Part shown: piece after piece, positions 1-10,102 of the stretch
How the letters are laid out: each line of letters begins with the position of its first letter
Numbering within the stretch: the first letter of the stretch is position 1
Source: Spirogloea muscicola
Lineage: Eukaryota > Streptophyta > Zygnematophyceae > Spirogloeales > Spirogloeaceae
Direction: 5' to 3'
Length of the DNA stretch: 56,049 nucleotides
NCBI GenBank assembly: GCA_009602725.1
Contig: WELB01000060.1
Coordinates: forward strand, 613,880 to 669,928
Translations under genes and position numbers: made by a program
Notes under the pieces: model-generated
The model's database searches: none
Told to the model about the DNA's origin: nothing
What the model saw: the letters and a program-made list of their open reading frames with translations, nothing else

Positions 1-1770
1 ATGGGCCGCCGCAAGATCGAGATCCGGCCCATCGCCGACCCCACCACCCGCCAGGTGAGCGCGCCCCCGCGCCCCGCGCCGGCTGGCGCCCGCCGCACCG
101 CTCGCGCCGCGCCGAGCGGGCCTTCGTCACCGGGCGCGCGCCTCCATCACCGCGCGCGCAGGTCACGTTCTCCAAGCGCCGCCACGGGCTGTTCAAGAAG
201 GCGGACCAGCTGGCGATCCTGTGCGAGGCCGACGTCGCCGTCATCCTCTTCTCCTCCACCGGCCGCCTCTTCGCATTCGCCAACAGCAACACCAGCGTCG
301 CGGTGAGCCGCCTGCGCGCCGCCCAGCCCAGGCCACCGGCACCGACCTGGCCGCCGCGACGGCCCCGATTGCCCGCCGGGCTCGCCGCCGGGCGACGCAT
401 GGCCTCCTGACATCCTCTCCTTGAGCACGAGCCCGCGTCGACAGGAGGTGCTGGAGAGGTACCACAACCACTCGCCGGCGCCGGCGGAGCAGGGGAGGAG
501 CCGGCAGGACAGCACCGACCAGCTGAAGAAGCAGCTCCGGGGCGCGCACCAGCAACTCGGCAGTCTCATGGCCTCCCAGGCCCGCCTGCGTGGCGAGGAC
601 TTGGGCCTGCTCGCGCTCACCGACCTCGAAGGTGAGTGCTGACCAGCGGCCGCCGCCGCTAGCCAGGTGCAGTCGGGGACGGCATTCGTCAGCCCCAGCT
701 GTTAGTGCGCTGCCCGCACCGCCTTGGGCCTGGCGTGCACGGGCAGTGCCAGAGCGAGGAGCTGCGCCCGCAGTGCTGGCGTCGCGCTGAGAGGCTCTCT
801 CTTCTGGGACCGGCTCTGCAGCGCTGGAGGAGGAGCTGGAGCAGTCGGTCAAGAGGGTGCGGCAGCGGAGGCAGGAGGTGATGGAGGAGACGATCGTGCA
901 CCTCAAGCAGCTGACGCAGCGCCTGCAGGAGCAGGAGCAGCTGCCGCTGCAACCGCAGGTGCAGCCACTGCCGCAGCCGCAGCCGCCGGCGCCGCTGCTG
1001 GGATCGCTGATGCAGCAGCAGCAGCTGGAGGGCCTGAACTTGGCACTTGCGCAGCACCACCACCAGCAGCACCTGCAGGAGCTGCAGCGGCACCGGCAGC
1101 AGCAGCAGGAGCAGCAGCAGGACCAGGAGCAGCAGCGGCAGCGGGAACAGGAGCTCCTGCCACAGCGGCCCTCGGCCGCGCTGGGGGCCGTGGCAGGGCC
1201 ATCGTCGCTGGCGGCTTCGCTCATCCCCGCCGCGCCCTCGTTCCAGGGCCTGTACAGTCAGGCGCTGAGCCTGCCGGGCCTGCCGTGGAGCCTCCATCTC
1301 CCGCCGTCCTCGGCGATGAACCTCCAGAACTGCGCTCAAAGCCCCATGCTCGTCACCCAAGCGCTGCCCAGCATGCTACTCCCGCTGCCGCTGACAGGGT
1401 TTGGGCTTGACGCCACGACAGGGCAGGGTGCACACCTCAACATCACGCTGCCCCAACTGCAGCGTTTGCCACAGCTCATCCCCCCCCCCATGCCGCGTGG
1501 CCTCCAGACGGCACCCGCTGCCTTGGCAGAACAGAAGCCACTGCTGCAGCAGCAGCTGGAGCAGCAGCAACAGCAGCAGCAGCATCTGCCGCAGCTGTCA
1601 CAGTTGCTGCAGCCCCCGCAACAAACGCCGCCACGGCAGCAGTCGCCTTACCAGTACAACGTGGCCGCGCTCGCGGGCTCGTATTTGAGCTTGCAGGAAA
1701 GTCAGCAGCAGCGACAACGGCAGCAACAACAGCAGCAGCAGCGGCAGCAGCAGCAGCAGCCGCAGCAGCA

Positions 1771-1812
<42 letters not shown>

Positions 1813-1969
1813 GCAGCAACATCAGCAGGAGCAGCAGCAGCAGGTTAGCCTCCAGGAGCTGCTGCGGCAGGCACAAGAGGAACAGCATCCAGAGCAGCCA
1901 GCACATCAGCGGCAACCCCCGCCACCCAAACCCCCCGGCTCCCCGAGCCACGAAGCTGAGTATGGTTAG
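1..1969 (+). CDS. MIKC-type MADS-box transcription factor with long Q-rich C-terminus
   Basis: Predicted nuclear DNA-binding regulator. Model: exons 1-54, 162-302, 445-631, 822-1969, all GT-AG, 509 residues with no internal stop. Exons 1 and 2 encode the MADS domain: it opens [11 protein letters not shown], then [20 protein letters not shown], and ends in [20 protein letters not shown], the MEF2/type II form. Exon 3 and the start of exon 4 give an amphipathic K-box-like segment with [15 protein letters not shown] followed by [18 protein letters not shown]. This order and spacing match plant K-boxes. About 350 residues follow, rich in Gln with runs of CAG codons (about 1560-1590 and 1710-1850), plus Pro- and Leu-rich stretches that could be an activation domain. 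The CAG tract may be length-polymorphic. The window begins exactly at the ATG, so no promoter is visible. MADS identity is near certain; K-box identity is strong but judged by eye. Confidence 0.93.
1740..1850 (+). repeat. CAG/CAA trinucleotide tract encoding polyglutamine
   Basis: Near-continuous CAG codons, broken by CGG and GAG, in the last exon of the MADS-box gene. They encode long Gln runs. A shorter tract lies at about 1545-1590. Slippage-prone repeats of this kind often vary in length between strains. Confidence 0.9.
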
Positions 1970-4188
1970 CGCCGACACAGCCCCCATACTTGCAGCCACT
2001 CTCGCTGCGGGGCCTCCCCTGATTTATTGCCGCAATGCTTATCCATGGCTAGGGCCGCAACAGTGCTGGCCTTATTCTGCAGCACGCAGGCACTGCTGCG
2101 TCTGCCGATCTTGCCTACCTTCTGGAAGGGCCTGTCGAGCTTGCGACCAGACACTTGCTATAGCCAGTTGCCGGCGCTCTGCTTTCTGATGGAGTCGCTG
2201 TTAGTGTTTGGTCGCACGCTCGAGAGCCCCTACGTGTGTGGGTGTCGAGTTGGGTTGCAGATTACACAGCCAGTCTTACTGCACAGGTCAACCCCACTAG
2301 AGCATTGTTTCCCCTTCGTCCGAGAACTACAAGAACCAGTCTTTATCAAACTCCTGGGCTCATAATCTTGCAGGCTAGACTGCCTGCTCTGGTCACTCAC
2401 TCCCAGGCGCACATGCCAGACCCTGACCATGCCTTCTTCGCTTCTTACGATTCATGCACTCTTGCTCCTGAGCCGCAAGGCTTCCAGTGTCTGTCGATAG
2501 GACTGCTGTGCAGGGCTGCTGAGCTGCTCTTAGATTGAGCTCAGACTGGGCTACTGACTTGCATGCACGGCTGCGAGCACCAGCAAAAGCGAACAGGTAG
2601 GTCGAGAGGGTGTCCAACACGAGTGGCCTGAAGGTCAGAAGGACACATGCAGGGGGAGAGGTTAGCTGACATGATAGAAGGAGAGTAAGCCAAGTGGGCA
2701 TACACCTCGCATTGTGCCCACCATAGTCAGCAGCTGCAAGAGCTTGCCAAGCATGTGTTGTATGCATGCGATGGAGAAAGGGAGCCGTCGCTTGCCCTTA
2801 TGACTGGGGTCAACAGTGTTGAGGTGAAGGTAGCACTGTTTGGAATCAGCAGTATGAAATGTGGAGGCGGGCATGGATCTGCTTGGGTTGCTGCTATTGT
2901 TTTGACAGACAACGAAGCCAAGGGAGACTGAGGCCTGCACTGTGTGAGGAAGATCTGTCATAGGTACTTTCCGTGGAGAAGTGATTGTATGGACGTTCAT
3001 GTTACCACACAAATCAGCTTGTCCACCAATGGAGGCAACGGAGACTCATGGAGAGCTGCCGGAGTCGACGTTGGCCACGCATTGGTAGCCAAGTTAGGGG
3101 CGCAACTGCTCAACCGAATGAGGCTCGGCTCCAAATGTGTCGCGCAGTGCAACTGCTGCTGCGCCAAGAGCCCCTGGCCCTGCTGCAGTTGTGGTGGCCT
3201 TGGGAAGGTGGCAGCAATGGCAGCATAAGCTGCGGAGGCTGGGCGACGGAGGACATAATGTGGACGCCAGAGCGGCTGCAGCGACTGAGCGCGGGGCCGC
3301 GGCGGCGCCAGCAGGGCTTGGTGTGATAGAACATCAGCGAGCACGGGGCCTGTGAGAACACATCGAAGAGAAGGCGCAGTGTGCACAAGTTTAGAGAGGT
3401 AAGCCAAGCCGAGCCATTACAACGGTCTTTGCAAAGGGCGACGGGAGTAGGATAATTAGGGCTTCACAAAGTGAATCGCACGAGAAGCAGGGGCTACGGG
3501 AGCAAAGAAAGAGAAGGCGCGCGATGCACATCATTGGGGAGGGAGGCCACGCCGAGGCATTGCACAAAGGAGAGGCGGAGGAGCAGAGCGGCGTGCGAGC
3601 GACTGTCCCTGGCGGTGCCGCTCGGGGCGTGGAGAGCGGGACCAGGAGCGGCACCGTCGTGGACGAGAGAGCAGGCTGTGGCAGTGAGACAGGACTACAA
3701 AGGGGCCTGAAGATGCTATGTCAGAGCAGGGGGAGGATGGATCACTCAGTAGTTACGAGTGAGAGGCGAGCGGCTGCTGATATGAAAGAATCGGCTGTGA
3801 AATGCCAGCCAGATGCATACAGGTGTTCATGACGGAGCCAAAGGCTAGGCAGACAGATCCGACAGACTAGGCAGGGTGACTCTCTTCCGGCTGCTTTTCC
3901 GTCCGGCTTAGCGGCTGCTGACTAGGGGCCACTGAGTGGCAGTGCCTACTGATCAGTTGCTTCCCTGACTTCCTGAGTAGTTCGTACACGCCTGTTGATG
4001 CAGCTTGGACAGTCTCTGTTGGCTGTCTTTCAGCTTGTCCTTCGTTGCAGCCCCTGTTCGAGCGTTCTTGCTCTTGGCACACTGTGACGGGCGTGATCCG
4101 TGGCCTCCCTCACTGTGCCCCGCACCGCGCGCCTCCCCAGCAGCGGCCGCCGCAGCTGCCGGCGCTCCCCCCCGCCCCGGGCTTGGCC
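1970..4188. other. Intergenic region between MADS and PIP kinase genes
   Basis: No convincing coding exon was found on either strand. The first few hundred bases are presumably the MADS 3' UTR. About 3480-3890 carries a decayed LINE-tail remnant, listed separately. The last part, GC-rich from about 4100, should hold the 5' UTR and promoter of the kinase gene. Confidence 0.5.
3490..3890 (-). mobile_element. Decayed LINE 3'-end remnant
   Basis: Several blocks repeat sequence from the LINE cluster near 34-35 kb. GAGAAGGCGCGCG at about 3511 matches blocks at about 34237 and 34956. CTACAAAGGGGCCTGAAGATG at about 3697 recurs near 35156, and the following GGGGGAGGATGGATCACTCA also matches. AGATCCGACAGACTAG at about 3855 recurs near 35233. 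The block order is the same as at 35 kb, so I read it as the 3' end of the same family inserted in the minus orientation. No intact coding frame remains. Confidence 0.6.
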
Positions 4189-7100
4189 ATGCCACAAGGC
4201 CAGGTCCACCACATGCCGCCGGACGAGCTGATCCCACCGCCCCTCCCCCCGCTCGGCGGTGCCTCCGCCGCCACCCCCGCTGCCGCCGCCGGCACAGGCG
4301 CCGCAGCCCTCAAGCACGCCGCCGGCGCCATCGCCAGGGTGCGCCCCCCCACCGCCCCTGCCGCCCACTGCAGCCTAGCTGCGTGGTGGGGCAGGCGGAG
4401 GGACTGCCTCCGACTTGGATCCGGTGCAGATGGCTGCACGTGTGACGCGTGGAGCCGCCCTGTCTTGCGCCGCAGCTGCAGCTGAGTGCCTCAGGCGGTC
4501 ACGAAGCCCTCAAAGCGGCCGACCTTGCTGCTGCGGGCACTGCCGAGCAGCGCAACGGTGCTGGGCAGGTGCCTAATCTGGCTCCCGCCTCCTGTCGCGT
4601 GGATCCGTGCCGGAGCCTTGGGTGCGCCGCTCTGACTCCGCAAACTGCGCGCCCCTGACAGGGGCACGGCTATCCTTCCCACGGCGTGATCGGCGTGATC
4701 GTCCGTGAGGGAGCCAGGGAGAGGGAGCTCAGCTCCGCGGATGGCGATAGTGTGGTCCGGCAGGGGCCCGAGGCATCTGCCCATTCCTGGGACGCAGGTC
4801 TGCATCAAAAAACGAGCTCGGCCCCCCACTCCCAGCGAGCCGCCAGCACTACGGAGTGGGACTGCATCGGGGCTCCTTTGTGGTGATCCAGTTGACTTTT
4901 CCACCTTGCCTTGGTACTGGCTGGCGCTGAGGCGCTGAGCGCTCTTGGGAGCTGCTGATTTTCGCAAGCTGGCACCTCCCACTAGGGCCAGGGAGCCTGC
5001 CGCCGCCCTCCCAGTCCCCCCTGCGGGAGCACGACGGGGAGGATGCCCGCTGTGTGTCCTCTGCCCCGGATCCTGGCAGCAGGCGCTCCAGCAAGCCCAG
5101 GGGCTCGCGGCGGAGCGTGCGGGAGGTGAAGCGGCTGGGCGAGACGATCTACAAGGGCCACCGAAGTTACGACCTCATGCTGAGCCTGCAGCTAGGGATC
5201 CGGTGAGTCCGCTTCATCCTTGAGCAGGACTTGAGCAGGAGGTTGTTGATGTGCGCTGCCGCATCGTGGCTGTGCTGCGGACGCCCATGATGACCACCTA
5301 TGCATCTGTGGGAGCCAGTCGTGAGATCCTTCTGGCTGTGCCTCTGCGGTCCTGGGCTGGCGCGCAGGTACACGGTGGGGCGCAGGGCGCAAGCCGCGCC
5401 GCAGCCCCTGGTGCCGGCAGACTTTGAGAGGCAGGCGGATGCAAAGCTGACGTTCCCGCGGCACGGCACATCCAGGACGCCACCCCATGAGGCTCCCAGC
5501 TTTGTCTGGAAGGAATATGCCCCGGCAGTTTTCAGGTGCACTCAGCAGCTTGTGCAGGCGCCCCGATTGCCGAACCTGCACCTCCGAAACCCCAGAGCAC
5601 TGACCCCTAGCTAGACCCTGGGTTTGTACATCCGCCAGGCACCTCCAGGAGATCTCGTGCGTCGATCCCTCAGATTACATGCTCTCCATCTGCGGTGATG
5701 GCGCGCTGCGAGAACTGTCCTCCCCTGGCAAGTCTGGCTCCATCTTCTATGTCTCCCACGACGATCGCTTCATCATCAAGACCATGCGGAAAGCAGAGGT
5801 CAAGGTGAGACAGCAGTGGATGCCGGGGGGCAGCGTCAGCACAAAGTGCATCAGCTGCCAGTCCCAGCTCCCATCTCATGCTCGCTCTAGGCCGAGTCCG
5901 TTCTCCTACCTGAGTTTAGTAGACAAGGTCTTGCCCACTGCTGGTGACGCGCTCGGCTGGCACGAGCACGCTGCTTGTAGCATGAAGCTCTTCTTTTGTG
6001 CTTGCTGCAGGTGTTGCTTGCCATGCTGGCGGCGTACCTCGCCCACCTTCGGTTGCACGAGAGTACGCTGCTAACCAGATTCTTTGGCCTCCACCAGATC
6101 AAGGCCCGTGGCGGACGAAGAGTACGGAGCTGCCTGGCCTCGGCATTTAGCACTGCAGCAGACGTGCTTGCTATCTATTTCAGGTGCTCGACTGGAGCCC
6201 CCGAAGTCAGGAAAAGGGGGGCCTGTGTGATGACGTGATTTGGCGCATGCCTTGAAGCAGGTGCGGTTTGTGGTGACCGGCCACTTGTTTGCTCCGGAGC
6301 TCCCGGTGGACCGGCGGTACGACCTCAAGGGCTCGAGCCAGGGCCGGTCTGCCAACAAGTTTGAGATTGACGAGACGACCACCCTCAAGGACCTGGACCT
6401 GCAGCATGCATTTGTCCTCCACGGTAGCTGGCGAGAGCCACTGCTAAGGTGACTGACCTACACTCTTAAGCATCGTCAGCTCAACATGGACCTTGGACCT
6501 GACCACCACACTGCTAATTGCAACTGAGCAGCTCGAGTCCTGAGCGCTCCAATTTGAGGGACACAGACTGGAGCCGTCATTGCCCCATTTCTATACGCCG
6601 CAGGAAACTGCAGTGCAGGGTGTGCTTGTACAAGTTGCTCAGTGGTCTTACTTGATGCATCCGCCATGCATGGCTGTGTCTATGTCTCATTTGTCAGACC
6701 TGCTTTTCGTGGACTGCAGCCAAATAGAGCATGACTGCCGGTTTCTCGAGGAGCAACAGATAATGGACTACAGCTTGCTGCTGGGCGTCCATGACATGGC
6801 CACCAAGCAGCACTGTCAGCCCTCGCCCTCGCCCTTCTCCGTCACCCCATCTGCCACGCATGCTACGGCAATGGAGCAGTTCAGCAGCGCTGACTATACC
6901 ACCGGCACATTGGTTGTGGGCAGCCGGCAAGCCAATGGTAATGGGTCCTCCCTCCACGTGATTGGCAATGAATGTCGTCAGCTGTACTTGTATGCTCACC
7001 TTGGCCTCTCCCTGCAGCATCAGTGTCAGCCTTGTCAGCTCGATGTACTTGTCACTGGCTCTGCGTGAGCTTCCCAGTAGCTTGACTGTGCCTTGAGTAC

Positions 7101-8010
7101 TGTCACCAGGTGAGTTGCCGCACTCCCACACGACGCCCCATGGACCTTCCTTCACAGACAAGGCCGAAGGCTTGTCGCAACGAGAGGATATGTTCAGGCA
7201 GCAGCAGGCAGGCAGCGCTTCTCAGGTCTCAGTCCTCATCCACCACACACACTCCATCCACTCGCAATAAGCACGCTGCTCAATGCAGGCAGCACAAATG
7301 CCACAGTCAGTCTCTTCTTGGGGGTACTCTTCCAGGCACGCAGTAAGTATTTCAATCGAGGCGGGATCTGGAGCTTATCTTCTGCCTCCTGGTCGCATGA
7401 TGCAGGCACGAAGCCCGTTGAGGGGCACAGAGCGGTGCTATGGGAGCCCACAGCTGTCCGGCTGGGGCTTGTACAGGGAGACGCAGCTAGGACAAAATAT
7501 GCGGGCCACAGCTATTCGCCTAGACAGTTGGAGTGGCCTCCCAGTTGCAAACTTGGGGCAGGCAGATGCAAAGGAAGTTGTTCTCTGCATGGGCATCATT
7601 GACATCCTGCAGGTGCATGAAGCTGGGGTGCTAGGCTCTGAAGCTTTGTCCCAGTCCTGTACGCAGACAAGCAATGCTGTACTGACTGCCTCAATTGCTC
7701 CTCATTGTCAGTTGCAACATGCCTGACAATGCTGGACACATGAAGAGCATTCACACCGTGGCTTTCTGGCATGCAGCGGTACAACGTGGCGAAGAAAGTG
7801 GAGCATGCCTTGAAATCGCTCCAGTACGATGCCAACTCGATATCTGCGGTCGACCCGCCCCTGTACGCGAGGCGCTTCCAGCACTTTGTGGCCATCACTT
7901 TCCCGGATCCAGCTGCCACGCCTTGTGTTGGCTTACCGGGTCCTGAGCACCCTCTATCTGCAGGAAAGCCTGCCACCTCCGCAGGTTCACAACATCTGCA
8001 GACAGTGTGA
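4189..8010 (+). CDS. PIP5K: Phosphatidylinositol phosphate kinase (PIP5K-type)
   Basis: Lipid kinase expected to make PtdIns(4,5)P2 from PtdIns4P at membranes. Model: 4189-4338, 4476-4568, 4952-5202, 5368-5535, 5639-5804, 6011-6121, 6261-6448, 6720-6937, 7158-7225, 7406-7612, 7777-8010; 617 residues, all phases agree. Visible kinase signatures are LQLGIRYTVGR, the glycine-rich loop [54 protein letters not shown], and the basic activation-loop region [19 protein letters not shown] followed by [14 protein letters not shown]. There are no N-terminal MORN repeats, unlike many land-plant PIP5Ks; the N-terminus is Pro/Ala-rich and low complexity. The two 5' exons and the start at 4189 are tentative. 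Exons from 5368 on are well supported. The MDYSLL to IIDILQ insert is poorly conserved, so exon 7158-7225 is less certain. Confidence 0.9.
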
Positions 8011-9164
8011 GGTTCTTGACAAGCTCAAGCACCGACCGCAGCAGCTGGTAATTGTCCCTCGCCAGACCCTTACCTGACCACTCACCTGACCCTTATTGTG
8101 CCACCCCGCAATTTGGGAGGTCCTACACCTACTTGTGCGTGCAAGTAATGGCTCCAGCACAGTGGCGGGGCGTTCTCGCCTACCATGAGTCAGGGTGGAT
8201 GCTGATTAACAATGCCTGCGCTCATGGAGGCAGGCAGTGTGTGTGTCGATAGGGGCACATACAGCAGCTCCCTGACCTGGCTTCCAGAGTACAGAGCAGC
8301 CTGAAGCAGACTAACCTGCAGGCCAAAGGCAGCCCAGCAGGGAGTTGAGCAGGTCAACTGATACCTGGCATCGAATTACTGGCACTGCTGGAACAAGAGG
8401 GTGGTTGATGTGGAGATCAGCTCAAGAAAGTGGGGTAGGGGGGCCAGGCAAAGAGCTCGTCATGCCATATGTCACTGATCCTATGCTGTTCCTTAGACGT
8501 CCCATGCATCCCTTGCAAGCCTTGAGAGGTAACAACCTGCGATCACTTGGCAGTCAATGGAAACGATACGAAGGGCCAAAGACCTAGGTACCAAAAGTAG
8601 AATGGATTCATAATTTGTCGTCAAGCTTCAGACAGTGTTTATGCTTGAACGGTGACGGGTCCCTTGCAGCATTGGTGCTGCCTCAGACAGAAGGCAGCAC
8701 CCTGATCTCTTCTTTGGACGCTCAGAAATCATATGGTCCACGCGTTCACGTACCGCCATGCATAGCAGGGTCACAACCTTCACGGCAAAGCTTGCTGAAG
8801 CCTCGGCATGTCAGCAGGTCGCAGGAGACATTGTTGGCAGGCCTGGACAATCTGGAAAACAATGGCCAGTGCTTCAGATGGGCGGCAAGTGCGCTATTTA
8901 TTCAAACAATTGATGTTAGATTTGGACGTTATAACATGAGGAAATATAAGGCGGGCAACACATTGTCATTGCTGTTGTAATTGGCTTCGCCGTCATTGAT
9001 AAGTTGCAGCACATAAAAGCTGCAGATGAATGGAGCTGTTATAACGACTGAAGGCAGATCAGTAGACTCAAGTTGTGCTGCTCCTGCGAAGCTGCAATAC
9101 GCGAGAGGTCGGTCACACAATGAACAAAGACATTTTTACACGAAATTAGGATTTTCGGTTTAAG
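8011..9164. other. Intergenic region after the kinase gene
   Basis: No recognisable gene. An open frame of 121 codons at 8615-8980 (+) has no domain I recognise and no supporting splice context. Some of this must be kinase 3' UTR. Sequence becomes AT-richer toward 9150 and then runs into telomeric repeats. Confidence 0.5.
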
Positions 9165-9211
9165 GATTTAGGGTTTAGGGTTTAGGGTTTAGGGTTTAGG
9201 GTTTAGGGTTN
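9165..9211 (+). repeat. Telomere-type (TTTAGGG)n array ending at an N
   Basis: About six perfect TTTAGGG units in the G-rich orientation, preceded by degenerate GGATTTAGGG, and interrupted by a single N at 9211. TTTAGGG is the plant-type telomere repeat. G-rich 5'->3' pointing right is the orientation expected at a right-hand chromosome end. The array may be interstitial, or it may mark a contig end joined to unrelated sequence. Confidence 0.9.
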
Positions 9212-9240
9212 CCTTTCTTCTCCTCGGTGGTGATGCGAAG

Positions 9241-9622
9241 GTGCAGAAGGAGGCTGGGCTCCCAGCCTTTGGGCAGTGGGATGACAACCCCAGCGAAGCC
9301 GACTCGTACACGGCGGCCTTCAGCACCTACCGCAAGGGCGCATCGCAATCACTTCCCATCTTCCTCGGTGACAGTCGGAGCCTAAGCACCAACCCTCCGG
9401 CTGACAAGCCCAGAAAACAGCCAGTGAGTGCCTGACATCTGCCCTCAGCGTTCTTGCCAACCTCCAGCTGCTTCCCCACAGCTGCTAACCCCCTGAAGAA
9501 CCTCTTCGTCATGCTCCCAGAGGGACTGTTCATCTGACAAGCCTACTGTCTCTGGCATCGCCATGCAGGCACGTAGTAGCGCAGGGTGCTTTGCCTGCTT
9601 CTCAGCCCGCGCCGAGGAGTAA
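9241..9622 (+). CDS. RIN4/NOI-domain protein (3' part)
   Basis: Two exons in phase: 9241-9423 and 9569-9622. Upstream exons are missing or lie beyond the N at 9211, so no start codon can be given; the frame is open back to 9211. The protein carries LPAFGQWDDNP then ADSYTAAFSTYRK, which fits the NOI (AvrRpt2-cleavage, RIN4) motif P-x-F-G-x-W, acidic stretch, Y/F-T-x-x-F-x-x-x-R/K. It ends SSAGCFACFSARAEE. The closely spaced cysteines with Phe resemble the C-terminal acylation site that anchors plant NOI proteins to the plasma membrane. In land plants RIN4 is an immune-signalling hub at the plasma membrane; function here is unknown. The protein is short, with one NOI motif. It converges with the minus-strand gene at 10103. 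Confidence 0.75.
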
Positions 9623-10102
9623 AACAAACAGTGTCAAACAGCAGCATCCGACACGCCACAGCAGCAAGGCTTCTGCCCCTTGTCCACATCGCACTTTTGC
9701 AGGCAGGCCTGGCCGGCCGATCAACATCGTGCAGTGGCCTTGGTGTGGCTGGTAGCGCATGTCATAGAAGGTGATCCTACTGGCATTTGCATGTGGTGTC
9801 TACCACAGTCTGTACATTTTTGGCACGTGTGCGAGGACCTGTGTGGTGATGGAAGTCGCACCCATAGCTGCATTTACCACCAAGGAAAACCGCACAAAGC
9901 CGCCGACCAGAGCGCTCATCGTGATAAGTGCCTGCACGACATGCGACTGCTGGCAACTGCTCCTCTTCAAATGGGCAGAAGAAAGTTGCCCACCAACGGG
10001 CAGCCACAATGCTCACCGGCAGATTAGGTGGCAACTAGCTGCCGCTGTGTAGTGCAGAAGTGGCGCATGCCTGCCCTGAATGCCCGACACATATGCTAAG
10101 CA
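9623..10102. other. Convergent 3' intergenic region
   Basis: 480 bases between the stop of the NOI gene and the stop of the minus-strand coiled-coil gene. Open frames of about 90-115 codons on the plus strand have no recognisable content. Most likely both 3' UTRs. Confidence 0.5.

Noticed and set aside
241..1360. Long minus-strand frames rich in Cys, Leu and Ala over the MADS gene
   Set aside because: They are antisense reads of CAG/CTG repeats and GC-rich exons; the plus strand has clear domain and splice evidence.
6424..6697. Alternative PIP kinase splice using the donor at 6424
   Set aside because: It would drop SWREPLL, which matches the family's conserved SW-x-E-x-L segment; the donor at 6449 with acceptor at 6719 keeps it and preserves phase.
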